Translations under genes and position numbers: made by a program
The notes under the pieces: generated by a model
What the model was told of the DNA's origin: nothing
Database searches by the model: none
The model's input: only the letters and a program-made list of their open reading frames with translations
Shown here: positions 1 through 8,855 of the stretch, in pieces
Position numbering within the stretch: position 1 is the stretch's first letter
Layout: every line of letters begins with the position of its first letter
NCBI RefSeq assembly: GCF_016722785.1
Contig: NZ_JAEQNE010000003.1
Coordinates: forward strand, 1-64,000
Origin: Ramlibacter monticola
GTDB taxonomy: Bacteria; Pseudomonadota; Gammaproteobacteria; Burkholderiales; Burkholderiaceae_C
Length of the DNA stretch: 64,000 bases
Reading direction: 5' to 3'

Positions 1-70
1 GAGGTCAGTTCACGTCCTGTCCAAAGGGGGCCGGCGGCGCCGGCCTACTACCCTCTCCCGATCAATTCAG

Positions 71-116
71 GTGGAGGAGTTTGAGGTGGCCACGGGTGGG
101 GGATTTTGGGTGGCCA
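71..116. repeat. Degenerate direct repeat resembling an IS21-family terminus
   Basis: Two copies of a roughly 21-22 bp unit occur at 71-92 and 96-116. Each starts GTGG(A/G)GGA, has a T-rich centre and ends GGTGGCCA. Multiple terminal repeats of this G-rich style are typical of the ends of IS21-family elements, where transposase binds. No istA or istB coding sequence is visible in the window, so this would be only the tip of an element lying to the left, or a relic. The family assignment is from memory of such ends, not from a search. Confidence 0.35.
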
Positions 117-199
117 TCCGGGATGTCAGGTCAACATTCTCCGTCGTCCTGCTTCGGCACAACAAATTCATTCCGCCACTGGCGGCATCAGGAACGTGT

Positions 200-456
200 G
201 GCCAACCTGGCCAAAGGCCGGCGTGGAGGGTACGCAGAAGTTGAAGATCCACACGCCGCTGATCCGCCTGACCAAGGCGCAGATCATCCGGCAAGGCCTC
301 CAGTTGGGAGTCGACTACGCTCTCACCAGCAGTTGTTATGACCCCGACCCCGAGGGTCGTCCTTACGGGGAGTGCGACTCCTATCTGCTGCGCGCGAAGG
401 GGTTCGCCGAGGCTGGCGTCAAGGATCCCCTCTATGTTCGGTTCGAGATGGTCTGA
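200..456 (+). pseudogene. queC 3' fragment (partial duplication)
   Basis: This stretch copies the last third of the intact queC downstream (2909-3167). The encoded peptide matches QueC from [17 protein letters not shown] to the stop. A 2-base deletion near 210 shifts the reading frame at the left end, and there is no PP-loop domain or start. Two of the four zinc-binding cysteines are lost: the CGECDSC motif of the intact copy reads YGECDSY here. Similarity continues about 40 bp past the stop, to about 497. It is therefore a non-functional segmental duplicate, next to an IS-like end. Confidence 0.85.
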
Positions 457-475
457 TCAGGACAGTCAAGCCCCT

Positions 476-994
476 CTACGCGGCTGCGACCGGTTTCGAA
501 TCTGCACGCCGCGTGGTTATCCCGCCCAATCGACCCTTCAACATGCCATCGGACGCCTGGGCGCTCTTAGCAGCGGACGGCGAATTGCCGATCACGGGCC
601 GCGTGATGTTGCGCACGGATCGAGCCCTGCATTCTCTGAATTGCGGCTGGCGAGCCATCGCGTCAAGTTTCCACCACCCGGCCAGTTGCACCGCAGCGAG
701 CGCCTTCTCGAGCGCGCGCAGGTCACGCACGCTCGCGGCCCGGATCTGGGCGATGGCCGCGGCGGGATTGCGGGCGCGCAGGAGCGCGATGATCTTGTCG
801 GGCCAGGGGGCGGAGCGGGCTAAGGGGGATTCCTTGGGGAAGTGCTTCAGGACGCGATTGTCCGCTGCGGCGGCGGAGCAGGCGACTGACCGCAACGCAT
901 CCGAAAGGCCAAGCGGATGGTTGGGCTGGGCGCCCAGGCGCGGGCAGGCATCTGGCGGCGCTGGCCCAGTCCCCATGAAATTCGAAACCATCAC
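476..994 (-). CDS. Possible small hypothetical gene or remnant
   Basis: An open frame of 172 codons runs leftward in a stretch with no other gene candidate. The middle part reads like a real helical protein (WPDKIIALLRARNPAAAIAQI, then SVRDLRALEKALAAVQLAG), and the end is arginine-rich and uninformative. The first ATG lies inside the inverted repeat upstream of the ATPase gene, so the true start would be further in (no good ribosome site seen). It may be a decayed small gene or simply an open frame in GC-rich DNA. No function is proposed. Confidence 0.22.
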   Translation of the reverse strand: MMVSNFMGTGPAPPDACPRLGAQPNHPLGLSDALRSVACSAAAADNRVLKHFPKESPLARSAPWPDKIIALLRARNPAAAIAQIRAASVRDLRALEKALAAVQLAGWWKLDAMARQPQFRECRARSVRNITRPVIGNSPSAAKSAQASDGMLKGRLGGITTRRADSKPVAAA

Positions 995-1009
995 TTTCGA
1001 ATTTCATGG
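973..1009. promoter_or_regulatory. Perfect 15-bp inverted repeat upstream of the DUF4143 ATPase
   Basis: The arms CCATGAAATTCGAAA (973-987) and TTTCGAATTTCATGG (995-1009) are perfect reverse complements, separated by 7 bp. The structure ends 21 bp before the ATPase start codon. It could be an operator, a transcript hairpin, or an insertion site. The A/T-rich core contrasts with the surrounding GC-rich DNA. Confidence 0.6.
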
Positions 1010-1030
1010 CGCCTGGGCTATGATGTACGC

Positions 1031-2215
1031 ATGCTCCCTCGTACCGCCCTGGAGAGCTCCGTGCGCCGCGCCCTCGCGCGCTCCAGGGGCGTCGTGCTTG
1101 CCGGCCCCAGGCAATCGGGCAAGAGCACCCTCGCCCAGCGGTTCGTCCCCCGCGATTCCTTTCACTACTTCGACCTGGAGTACCCGCCCCACGCGCAGCG
1201 GCTCTCCGAGCCCGCGCAGGTGCTCGAGCGCCTGCAGGGGCTGGTCGTCATCGACGAGGTGCAGCGCCGTCCGGACCTGTTTCCCCTGCTGCGCGTGTTG
1301 ATGGACCGGTCCGACGCGCCGGGCCAGTACCTCCTGCTCGGAAGCGCGTCGCCGAACCTGGCGAGGCAGGCAGGTGAGTCGCTGCTGGGTCGGGTCGAGG
1401 TGGTCGAGGTCGCAGGATTCGACGTGCAGGAGGTGCATCCCGCCGGTGGCCCATGGGACGACGCTGCCGTTGACCGACTCTGGCTGCGCGGCGGCTTTCC
1501 CCGCTCCTGGCTCGCCGACACCGACGAGGACAGCTACGCCTGGCGGCACGGCGCGATCGCGCAGCACGTTCAGGCCGATCTGCCCCAGTTCGGGTTGGGC
1601 GTCCCGGCTCCGGCCATGCTGCGCTTCTGGACCATGCTGGCGCACTGCCATGGCCAGGTCTGGTCGGCAGCGGATCCCGCCCGCTCGATGGCCGTGTCGG
1701 AACCGACGATCCGGCGCTACCTGGACATCCTGACGCAGACCATGATGGTGCGGCAGCTGCAGCCCTGGCACGAGAACCTCGGCAAGCGGCAGGTGAAGTC
1801 CCCGAAAATCTATTTCCGCGACACGGGCCTGCTGCACGCGCTGATGGACGTGCGCACGCTGCCGCAGCTGCTGACGCACCCACGTGCGGGCGCCAGCTGG
1901 GAAGGCTTCGCGCTCGAACAGGTGCTGCGGCTGGCCAAGCCCGACCAGGCCTGGTTCTGGGCCACGCACCAGGGCGCCGAGCTGGACCTGCTGATGCTGC
2001 GGGGCAGCCGCCGCATCGGCGTGGAGTTCAAGCGCGCGGATGCGCCCAGGGTGACGCCGTCGATGCGCATCGCGATCGACGACCTGAAACTGGACTCCCT
2101 CTATGTCGTGTACCCCGGTGCGCAGCGATTCCAGATGGCGGGGGGCGTCGAGGCCGTACCGTTGTGGGCCTTGCTGCCGGTCGCTGATGACCGGCCGGTC
2201 GCACGACCTCGTTGA
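1031..2215 (+). CDS. Solitary AAA ATPase with DUF4143 domain
   Basis: A 394-residue P-loop ATPase. The Walker A motif [10 protein letters not shown] lies near residue 22, followed by the Walker B-like [13 protein letters not shown], the sensor-like [12 protein letters not shown], and a C-terminal DUF4143 domain ending in a PD-(D/E)XK-like stretch ([22 protein letters not shown]). Members are widespread, usually stand alone and are of unknown role; some are suspected to act in toxin-antitoxin-like or defence functions. The ATG at 1031 is preferred over an upstream start because the conserved N-terminus begins there. A perfect inverted repeat sits immediately upstream. The neighbours (queC fragment, IS-like end) suggest an acquired region. 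Confidence 0.85.
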   Translation: MLPRTALESSVRRALARSRGVVLAGPRQSGKSTLAQRFVPRDSFHYFDLEYPPHAQRLSEPAQVLERLQGLVVIDEVQRRPDLFPLLRVLMDRSDAPGQYLLLGSASPNLARQAGESLLGRVEVVEVAGFDVQEVHPAGGPWDDAAVDRLWLRGGFPRSWLADTDEDSYAWRHGAIAQHVQADLPQFGLGVPAPAMLRFWTMLAHCHGQVWSAADPARSMAVSEPTIRRYLDILTQTMMVRQLQPWHENLGKRQVKSPKIYFRDTGLLHALMDVRTLPQLLTHPRAGASWEGFALEQVLRLAKPDQAWFWATHQGAELDLLMLRGSRRIGVEFKRADAPRVTPSMRIAIDDLKLDSLYVVYPGAQRFQMAGGVEAVPLWALLPVADDRPVARPR

Positions 2216-2459
2216 CATCGACCACGGCGGCAGTTTCCACACTGCACTCGACGGCAGGAACGCGGTAGCTGACGTTCGCGTACGTCGAGAAGATTGGCTT
2301 TCCTGTGCCGAGTGCAGAAAGGGAAGCGAAAGGCGCGGGTATGCCTCAGTGGTGAGCCATCCATCGCCGTTGCTATCAAATCGAAGAAGTGGCAACCTCG
2401 AATTGGGATGTCAATCGGCTCCACATCGCCCCCATCCAGATCCTCGCGAAGAAACTCCA

Positions 2460-3167
2460 ATGACCCCTTCCAAGCCCGCCGCCGTTGTCCTGCTAAGCGG
2501 AGGCCTCGACTCCACCACCGCCCTCGCCATTGCGCAGGCGCATGGGTTCGAGATATTCGCCCTCAGCTTTCGCTATGGCCAACGCCACGTCCATGAGCTG
2601 GTTGCCGCCGAGTCCATCGCTCGCCAGCTCGCGGTCGCAAAGCATGTCGTCGCTCAGATCGACCTGCGCGAGTTCGGTGGATCGGCGCTGACGGCCGACA
2701 TCGAGGTACCCAAGGGGCGCTCGACGGCTCACATGTCACAGGGCATCCCGGTCACCTACGTTCCAGCCCGCAACACGGTTTTCCTGAGCTTTGCCCTGGC
2801 CTGGGCCGAGACGCTCGGCTCGTCCGACATCTTCATCGGTGTCAACGCACTTGACTACTCCGGCTACCCCGACTGCCGTCCGGAGTACATCGCCGCTTAC
2901 GAGGCCATGGCCAACCTTGCCACCAAGGCCGGCGTGGAGGGCACGCAGAAGCTCAAGATCCACACGCCGCTGATCAGCCTGACCAAGGCGCAGATCATCC
3001 AGCAAGGGCTCGAGCTGGGAGTCGACTACTCTCTCACCAGCAGTTGTTATGACCCCGGCCCCGACGGCCGGCCTTGCGGGGAGTGCGACTCCTGTCTGCT
3101 GCGCGCGAAGGGGTTCGCCGAGGCCGGCGTCAAGGATCCCCTCTACCTTCGTTTCGGGATGGCCTGA
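2460..3167 (+). CDS. queC: 7-cyano-7-deazaguanine (preQ0) synthase QueC
   Basis: A full-length 235-residue QueC. It converts 7-carboxy-7-deazaguanine to preQ0 with ATP and ammonia, in queuosine biosynthesis. The PP-loop SGGLDSTT is at residues 13-20. The zinc site is C196, C206, C209 and C212 (SSC...CGECDSC). The substrate region [10 protein letters not shown] and [14 protein letters not shown] are intact. No other queuosine gene is adjacent. The ribosome site is weak. About 300 bp at its 3' end, including some 40 bp past the stop, is duplicated at 200-497, where the copy has decayed. Confidence 0.97.
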   Translation: MTPSKPAAVVLLSGGLDSTTALAIAQAHGFEIFALSFRYGQRHVHELVAAESIARQLAVAKHVVAQIDLREFGGSALTADIEVPKGRSTAHMSQGIPVTYVPARNTVFLSFALAWAETLGSSDIFIGVNALDYSGYPDCRPEYIAAYEAMANLATKAGVEGTQKLKIHTPLISLTKAQIIQQGLELGVDYSLTSSCYDPGPDGRPCGECDSCLLRAKGFAEAGVKDPLYLRFGMA

Positions 3168-3226
3168 TCCTGACGGTCAGGACCCGGTACGCGGCCGCAG
3201 CCGGTTTCCACTGCCCTCTATCTTTC

Positions 3227-3240
3227 TTGAGCACCATCAA
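3227..3240 (+). promoter_or_regulatory. FNR-like dyad upstream of hemerythrin gene 1
   Basis: TTGAGCACCATCAA matches the FNR/Anr consensus TTGAT-N4-ATCAA with one mismatch. A -10-like CATGCT is centred 32 bp downstream (3263-3268), which fits a class II activated promoter with the site near -41.5. The same arrangement occurs upstream of the paralogue at 8856. No experimental support is available. Confidence 0.5.
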
Positions 3241-3296
3241 GCCTCCCATCCTTCTCGGGGCGCATGCTGGCCCTTGTCCCGCGCCCAGGAGGCCCC

Positions 3297-3911
3297 ATGA
3301 ACCCCATCAAGGCATGGCTCGAGGAGCACGCCTATTTCGACCGCCTGCTGACCGTGCTGCTGGAGGAGGCCGACGCCCTGAACGCAGGGGACATGCCCAG
3401 CTACGAGCTGTTGCTCGACGTCATCTCGTACCTGCGCGACTACAGCGACCAGGTGCACCACCCGCGCGAAGACGAGGCCTTCAGGCGGCTGGCGTCCCAC
3501 AGCCCTGAATTGCGCCCGACGCTCGCGCGCCTGCACCAGGAGCACCGCGTGATCGCCGAGTCCGGCGAGCGCCTGCGCGAACGGGTGGAGGAAGCGGCGG
3601 CCGGCGCGGTGATGCCGCGTGCAGCCATCCAGTCGGCCGCGGCCACCTTCGTCGTCTACTACCGCAATCACATCGCGACAGAGGAGAACGAGGTCCTCCC
3701 CGCGGCCGCGCGCGAGTTGAGCGAGGAGGACTGGGCCGCCGCGAGGAACGCAGCGCCTTCGCTCGGGAATCCGCTGGTCGGGGAGAGTGCGAACGAGCGG
3801 TTCAGGAATTTGCGCAGGAGGATCGCGGCTGAGGCGGTGTCGGTGCCGCGGACGCACCAGGGTTCCCCGGCCACGTCGCGCGGACTGAGCTGGCGGCCTG
3901 ACGGCTCCTGA
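3297..3911 (+). CDS. Hemerythrin HHE domain protein (copy 1)
   Basis: A 204-residue cytoplasmic four-helix protein with hemerythrin-type iron ligands: HAYFDRLL near the N-terminus, DQVHHPREDEAF in the second helix, HQEHRVI in the third and HIATEENEVL in the fourth. Such proteins bind a di-iron centre and are tied to oxygen, nitric oxide or redox sensing. The start at 3297 follows AGGAGG-like sequence. A second copy of the same length lies at 8856-9470, and both share an FNR-like upstream dyad. The conserved C-terminal tail RGLSWRPDG is also shared. The exact ligand is unknown. Confidence 0.9.
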   Translation: MNPIKAWLEEHAYFDRLLTVLLEEADALNAGDMPSYELLLDVISYLRDYSDQVHHPREDEAFRRLASHSPELRPTLARLHQEHRVIAESGERLRERVEEAAAGAVMPRAAIQSAAATFVVYYRNHIATEENEVLPAAARELSEEDWAAARNAAPSLGNPLVGESANERFRNLRRRIAAEAVSVPRTHQGSPATSRGLSWRPDGS

Positions 3912-4171
3912 GGGCTTCTCCCACCGAGCTCCCTCACCCAAGCCTGGGTCCGCCCCCACCGAACCTGGGGCCCCTCGCCGGGCCGGCCCGCCCGCGAGTC
4001 CGTCACCCGCGCTCCGCCCGACAATTGCCGAGCGCGTTGGCCCACAGCCAGCCGCGCAGCGGCCCCCCATCCCTGGCCCAGCCCTTGCAGCGAGCCTCCT
4101 CACACCCGGGCCGACACGGACCCGGGGACAGCATCGGGTGGCGCTGAGGAGCGCCGAGGAGAAGAGGGATC

Positions 4172-5422
4172 ATGGTCCAGGCAACTGACGCTGGTTGTGG
4201 GCACGCGTGCGGGTTCGAATCCGCGAGCCGGAGCCGTCCGCGACGATGCCGTTCAGCGCGCCCCGCGGTACTCACCTGTTCCCTCCTGCTGGCTGCGCTG
4301 CCCGGACTGGCGAATGCGCATGTCCGCTGGTTCACCCACGCCGCCGAAGACAGCGCGATGCCGGAGTCGCTCACCGCGCTGATGGCCACGCCGGTGTTCG
4401 TCATCCTGCTGCTGCTGGCGCTGGCGGTGATCGGCTGGGTGTGCCGGGTCGACGCGCGCCTCGCCGGGAACAACCGGGAGATCATGCACCTGCAGCGGCG
4501 CATCGACAGGCGCATGACGCAGTTCGCCGCGCCGGTCCTGCGCTACGGCCTCGCGCTGTTCTTCGCCTCGGTCGCGCTCTATTTCAGGAACGAGCCGATC
4601 ACGCTGACCCCGGAGCTGAAATCGCCGGCAGCCTGGGTGGTGCCGCTGCAGCTGGCGATCGCCGGCGGCCTGCTCTTTCGTGCGGGGGTGGTCCCGGCGT
4701 GCGCAGGCATGGTGCTGCTGTTTCTCTACTCCGTCCACCTGTACGGGGCCGTGCACATGCTGGACTACCACCTGTTCTTCGGCGTCTGCGTATTCCTGGC
4801 GCTGGACCGTTTCTCGGAGCGGCAAGGCGCGGCCACGGGGCTGCTGGTGCTGCGGCTGCTGGTGTCCACCAGCTTCCTGTGGGTCGGTATCGAGAAGTGG
4901 CTCTACGCCGAATGGACTTGCGACATCCTGGAGCACCAGCTGCCGGTCCTGACCATGGGTCTGGATCCGGACTTCTGGACCATGGCGGCCGGCTACGTCG
5001 AGGTGGCACTCGCATTCCTGATGCTGTTCGGCGGTGCGTCGTCGCAAGTGGCGGCACTCCTCCTGCTGGCGCTGATGGGCGCCGCGATCCCGCTGGTGGG
5101 CCTGGTGGACGCGATCGGCCACCTGCCGATGCTGTTCGCGCTGTTCGTACTGGCGACCACGCGCAACCGGCTGCCGCGCCGCCTGCGCGAGCATGCGACG
5201 TGGCAGCCGGCGAACCTGTGCAGCGTGTTCCTGCTCGCGTCGACGGGGCTCACCGGCCTCTACTACCTGGTGCACGAGTTCGCCCCGGCGACGAACGCGC
5301 GGCTCGCGGAGGTCTGGCCGGACGCCCTGCTGGCCGCGCTGGCGAGCAGCGCGCTGGCCGCCTGGGTGGCGCGGACGATCCTGCGCAACCGGGGCGCGCC
5401 CACCGTCCGCGAGGTCCGGTAG
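4172..5422 (+). CDS. DoxX-like integral membrane protein
   Basis: A 416-residue membrane protein. A long basic N-terminus is followed by a hydrophobic stretch and an Ala-X-Ala type site (LANA), after which the mature chain would start HVRWF. At least eight further hydrophobic segments follow, and LRLLVSTSFLWVGIEKW resembles DoxX-family helices. AGGAGA lies about 9 bases before the ATG, which supports this start. The exposed N-terminal histidine recalls copper-binding periplasmic proteins, but that is inference. The gene stands alone between a hemerythrin gene and the putrescine genes. The function is not known. Confidence 0.7.
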   Translation: MVQATDAGCGHACGFESASRSRPRRCRSARPAVLTCSLLLAALPGLANAHVRWFTHAAEDSAMPESLTALMATPVFVILLLLALAVIGWVCRVDARLAGNNREIMHLQRRIDRRMTQFAAPVLRYGLALFFASVALYFRNEPITLTPELKSPAAWVVPLQLAIAGGLLFRAGVVPACAGMVLLFLYSVHLYGAVHMLDYHLFFGVCVFLALDRFSERQGAATGLLVLRLLVSTSFLWVGIEKWLYAEWTCDILEHQLPVLTMGLDPDFWTMAAGYVEVALAFLMLFGGASSQVAALLLLALMGAAIPLVGLVDAIGHLPMLFALFVLATTRNRLPRRLREHATWQPANLCSVFLLASTGLTGLYYLVHEFAPATNARLAEVWPDALLAALASSALAAWVARTILRNRGAPTVREVR

Positions 5423-5926
5423 TGCACCCCTTCGCAGATCCGCCCGTTGATCACTTCCGCCACAGCTTCTCGCACGAGCGCGTCACCTCCGGCGGGGCTG
5501 ACCAGCGTTTCCGCGGAGGGCAGTAGGGCGGCGAGCGGGGACGGGTTTCCAGTCCCTGCGCGATGGAATCGCCATTTCGGGAGGTCCGAGTCCGCCGCCG
5601 AGGGGCCTGGCTGCGGATCGGCCCGCGATTGCGGTTGCGCTCATCCTGAACCCGGCAGGGAGTTCCGGGCGGCGCCGCAACACCGCTCAGCTTCCTCCGG
5701 TTCCTGCCCCTCGTCGAGACGCGTTTTCCCGCAACCTGAGCGCCTGCGCCCGGCCTAGGATGGCTCTGTGGCCGCCAGCGACCTTGATCCGCCGCGGCGC
5801 GAGAAACGCTCCCGCCGCCGCTACCGAACGCCCCCCGCCCCAGCGAATTCCGTCGCGTGGCGGCACGCCTTGCCGTCCGCCACCGCCACACCTGCCCGCT
5901 CTCCGACCCCATCGAACGAACGCACC
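5423..5926. other. 504-bp gap without a convincing gene
   Basis: Open frames here lack coding character. A GGCGGC run near 5528 and a complementary GCCGCC run near 5592 could pair around a short GGGAC/GTCCC hairpin (5556-5575 area), but no tRNA cloverleaf or terminator T-run could be built. The right part presumably holds the promoter of the glutamine-synthetase-like gene; no convincing -35/-10 pair was found. Confidence 0.5.
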
Positions 5927-7294
5927 ATGCAAGACCGCCGGCAATTCCAGTTCGCCGAGCTCGACAACTGGCTCAACCAGAACCGTGTCACCGAAGTCGA
6001 GTGCCTCGTCCCCGACCTCACCGGCGTGGCCCGCGGCAAGATCCTGCCGCGCGAGAAGTTCACCGAAGACCGTGGAATGCGGCTGCCCGAAGTCGTCGTG
6101 GCCATGAGCGTCACGGGCGAGTACCCGGAGGAGGGCCCCTACTTCGACGTGGTGAGCCGCACCGACACCGACATGCACCTCGTGGCCGATCCCACCACGG
6201 TGCGGATCGTCCCCTGGGCCGCCGACCCGACGGCGCAGGTGATCCACGACTGCTACGACCGCCACGGCCAGCTCGTGCCGTTCGCCCCGCGCGCCGTGCT
6301 CCGCCGCGTCTGCGAGCTGTTCGACCGCAAGGGCTGGGTCCCGGTGGTCGCGCCCGAGCTGGAGTTCTACCTGGTGGCGCGCAACACCGACCCGGACCAG
6401 CCGCTGAAGGCGCCCATCGGGCGCAGCGGCCGCGCCGAAACCTCCCGCCAGGCCTACTCCATCGACGCCGTCAACGAATTCGATCCGCTGTTCGAGGACG
6501 TGTACGACTACTGCGAGAAGATGGAGCTGAACGTCGACACGCTGATCCACGAGGTGGGCGCCGGGCAGATGGAGATCAACTTCTTCCACGCCGCGCCGCT
6601 GGCGCTGGCCGACGAGGTCTTCCTCTTCAAGCGCACCGTGCGCGAGGCCGCGCTGAGGCACGACATGTACGCCACCTTCATGGCCAAGCCGGTCGCGGGC
6701 GAGCCGGGCAGCGCCATGCACGTGCACCAGAGCCTCGTCAGCCGCGAAGGCGAACACAACCTGTTCAGCAACGAGGACGGCACGCCCAGCCGGGAGTTCT
6801 ACTGGTACATCGGCGGCTTGCAGAAGTACATCCCCGCCGCCATGGCGCTGTTCGCGCCCTACGTGAACAGCTACCGGCGCCTGGCGCGCTTCACCGCCGC
6901 GCCCATCAACATCCAGTGGGGCGTCGACAACCGCACGGTGGGCATCCGCTCGCCGGTGTCCACGCCGCAGGCGCGCCGGGTGGAGAACCGGGTGATCGGC
7001 GCCGACGCCAACCCCTACGTCGCGCTGGCGGCCACGCTGGCCTGCGGCTACCTGGGGATCGAGCAGCGCATCGAGCCCACGCAGGAATGCAAGGGCAACG
7101 CGTACCACAGCGCGTTCGAGCTCCCGCGCGGCCTCGGCGAGGCCGTGCAGCTGCTGCGCGGCGAACCGGACCTGGCCGAGGTCCTGGGCAAGGAATTCCT
7201 GACCGTGTACGCGGAGATCAAGGACCTCGAGCACGAGGAATTCATGCGGGTGATCTCGCCCTGGGAACGCGAGCACCTGCTGCTGCACGTCTGA
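5927..7294 (+). CDS. Glutamine synthetase family ligase, probable gamma-glutamylputrescine synthetase
   Basis: A 455-residue GS-type ligase, close to the usual length of PuuA-like enzymes. Visible family blocks are the ELEFYLV glutamate-binding strand, the metal and ATP region EINFFHAAPLALADEVFLFKR, the AMHVHQSL loop, and INIQWGVDNRTVGIRSP near the active site. PuuA-like enzymes join glutamate to putrescine as the first step of the gamma-glutamylated putrescine pathway. The gene is followed after 13 bp by a polyamine-type aminotransferase, which supports a polyamine role. Other amine substrates are possible. The start was chosen because the conserved N-terminus begins there; upstream residues look non-coding. 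Confidence 0.85.
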   Translation: MQDRRQFQFAELDNWLNQNRVTEVECLVPDLTGVARGKILPREKFTEDRGMRLPEVVVAMSVTGEYPEEGPYFDVVSRTDTDMHLVADPTTVRIVPWAADPTAQVIHDCYDRHGQLVPFAPRAVLRRVCELFDRKGWVPVVAPELEFYLVARNTDPDQPLKAPIGRSGRAETSRQAYSIDAVNEFDPLFEDVYDYCEKMELNVDTLIHEVGAGQMEINFFHAAPLALADEVFLFKRTVREAALRHDMYATFMAKPVAGEPGSAMHVHQSLVSREGEHNLFSNEDGTPSREFYWYIGGLQKYIPAAMALFAPYVNSYRRLARFTAAPINIQWGVDNRTVGIRSPVSTPQARRVENRVIGADANPYVALAATLACGYLGIEQRIEPTQECKGNAYHSAFELPRGLGEAVQLLRGEPDLAEVLGKEFLTVYAEIKDLEHEEFMRVISPWEREHLLLHV

Positions 7295-7307
7295 CGGAAG
7301 ACTCATC

Positions 7308-8744
7308 ATGAGCGCCGACTCGCCCCCACTGCGCACCGAGCAGCCGCCGTTCACCGGGCGCACCACCAAGGAGTGGCAGGCCGCCGACGCAGCCCATTTC
7401 CTCCATCCGTTCACCGACCACCAGGCGCTGGCCACCAAAGGCGTGCGCGTGATCACGCGCGGCGAGGGCGTGTACGTGTGGGACAGCGACGGCCAGCGCA
7501 TCCTGGACGCGATGTCGGGCCTGTGGTGCGTCAACGTGGGCTACGGGCAGGAAGCCCTGATCGAGGCGGCCACGCAGCAGATGCGCACGCTGCCCTACTA
7601 CAACGCCTTCTTCCAGACCACGACGCCGGCGGCCACCGCCCTGGCGGAGCGGCTCGCCGCGCGCACGCCGGCGCAGTTCCGCCACGTGTTCTTCTGCGGT
7701 TCCGGCTCCGAAGCCAACGACACCGTGATCCGCCTGGTGCGCCGCTACTGGGACGTGATGGGCCAGGCGCAGCGCAAGGTGATCGTCTCCCGGCTGAACG
7801 CGTACCACGGCTCGACGATGGCAGCGGCCTCGCTCGGCGGCATGGCCGCCATGCACGCCCAGGGCGACCTGCCCATTCCCGGCATCGTCCACATCGACCA
7901 GCCGCATTACTGGGCGCATCGCGAGGGCGCGGCCAAGGACTTGGGACGCGAGGAGTTCGGCCTGCTCGCCGCCCATTGGCTGGAGGAGAAGATCCTCGCC
8001 ATCGGCGCCGACAAGGTCGCCGCCTTCATCGGCGAGCCGGTGCAGGGCGCGGGCGGGGTGATCGTGCCGCCCTCCACCTACTGGCCGGAGATCCAGCGCA
8101 TCTGCGACCGTCACGGCATCCTGCTGGTGAGCGACGAGGTCGTCTGCGGCTTCGGGCGCACGGGCCGGTGGTGGGGCTGCGAGGCCTTCGGCTCGAAGCC
8201 GGATCTGATCACCTTCGCCAAGGGCGTGACCAGCGGGTACGTGCCGCTGGGCGGCGTGATGGTGGGCGAGCGCATGGCGCGCGTGCTGATCGAGCAGGGC
8301 GGCGAGTTCGAGCACGGCTACACGTATTCGGGCCATCCCGTGGCCTGCGCCGTCGGGCTCGCCAACCTGGACGTGATCGAACGGCAGGACCTGGTCACGC
8401 GCGTGCGCGAGGACACCGGGCCCTACCTGGCGCAGCAGCTCGCGCAGCTGATGGAGCACCCGATGGTCGGCGAGGTCCAGAGCTGCGGGCTGATGGCGGC
8501 CGTGCAGCTGTGCCGCAACGTGCCGCTGCGCGAGGCCTTCGCCCCGGAGATCGCCATCGGCATGGTGTGCCGCAAGCACTGCTTCGACAACGGCCTGGTG
8601 ATGCGGGCCGTGGGCGACCGGATGATCGTCGCGCCGCCGCTGGTGATCACCCGCGCGCAGATCGACGAGATGTTCGGCCTGGTGCGGCAGGCGCTGGATC
8701 GCACGCACGCGGAGGCCCACGCCGCGGGTTGGTTGGCGCGGTAG
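7308..8744 (+). CDS. Class-III PLP aminotransferase, probable putrescine/polyamine-pyruvate transaminase
   Basis: A 478-residue fold-type I aminotransferase. The cofactor lysine is K305 in LITFAKGVTSGYVPLGG. Other landmarks are GSGSEANDT (phosphate binding), NAYHGST, and VSDEVVCGFGRTGRWWG with the PLP-ring aspartate. Closest in style are SpuC-like putrescine-pyruvate and beta-alanine-pyruvate aminotransferases. It lies 13 bp after the glutamine-synthetase-like gene and is presumably co-transcribed, giving a two-gene polyamine-use unit. Substrate specificity cannot be read from the sequence. Confidence 0.9.
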   Translation: MSADSPPLRTEQPPFTGRTTKEWQAADAAHFLHPFTDHQALATKGVRVITRGEGVYVWDSDGQRILDAMSGLWCVNVGYGQEALIEAATQQMRTLPYYNAFFQTTTPAATALAERLAARTPAQFRHVFFCGSGSEANDTVIRLVRRYWDVMGQAQRKVIVSRLNAYHGSTMAAASLGGMAAMHAQGDLPIPGIVHIDQPHYWAHREGAAKDLGREEFGLLAAHWLEEKILAIGADKVAAFIGEPVQGAGGVIVPPSTYWPEIQRICDRHGILLVSDEVVCGFGRTGRWWGCEAFGSKPDLITFAKGVTSGYVPLGGVMVGERMARVLIEQGGEFEHGYTYSGHPVACAVGLANLDVIERQDLVTRVREDTGPYLAQQLAQLMEHPMVGEVQSCGLMAAVQLCRNVPLREAFAPEIAIGMVCRKHCFDNGLVMRAVGDRMIVAPPLVITRAQIDEMFGLVRQALDRTHAEAHAAGWLAR

Positions 8745-8786
8745 CGCAGGTGGGCCGACGGCGGGAAGGGCGCAGTCCCGTATTCC

Positions 8787-8800
8787 TTGAGCGCTGTCAA
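8787..8800 (+). promoter_or_regulatory. FNR-like dyad upstream of hemerythrin gene 2
   Basis: TTGAGCGCTGTCAA keeps the TTGA-N6-TCAA core of FNR/Dnr-type sites. CATGCT at 8823-8828 is centred 32 bp downstream, the same spacing as in hemerythrin copy 1. The conserved geometry in a diverged upstream region argues that the site is used. Confidence 0.5.
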
Positions 8801-8855
8801 ACCCTCTCCCGGGCGGAGGGCGCATGCTGGGATTTCTCTCGCCCGAGGAGGCCGC

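Noticed and set aside
1004-2395. 463-codon minus-strand frame across the DUF4143 ATPase
   Set aside because: A typical GC-rich shadow frame (His/Arg/Gln-rich) opposite a clear P-loop ATPase.
2216-2459. Minus-strand open frame between the ATPase gene and queC
   Set aside because: The peptide (start [20 protein letters not shown]) looks locally protein-like, but the frame runs on antisense to the ATPase 3' end and has no ribosome site. The region is more likely the queC promoter in a lower-GC spacer.
4190-4240. GGTTCGAATCC resembling a tRNA T-loop near the start of the DoxX-like gene
   Set aside because: The T-stem does not pair fully (G-G clash), and no D-arm, anticodon arm or acceptor stem can be built around it. 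The stretch fits the basic N-region of the signal peptide in frame.
5528-5600. tRNA-like arrangement (GGCGGC ... GCCGCC with GGTCCGAGTCC between)
   Set aside because: The anticodon-arm candidate has a 9-base loop and no D-arm is present, so it is not a tRNA.
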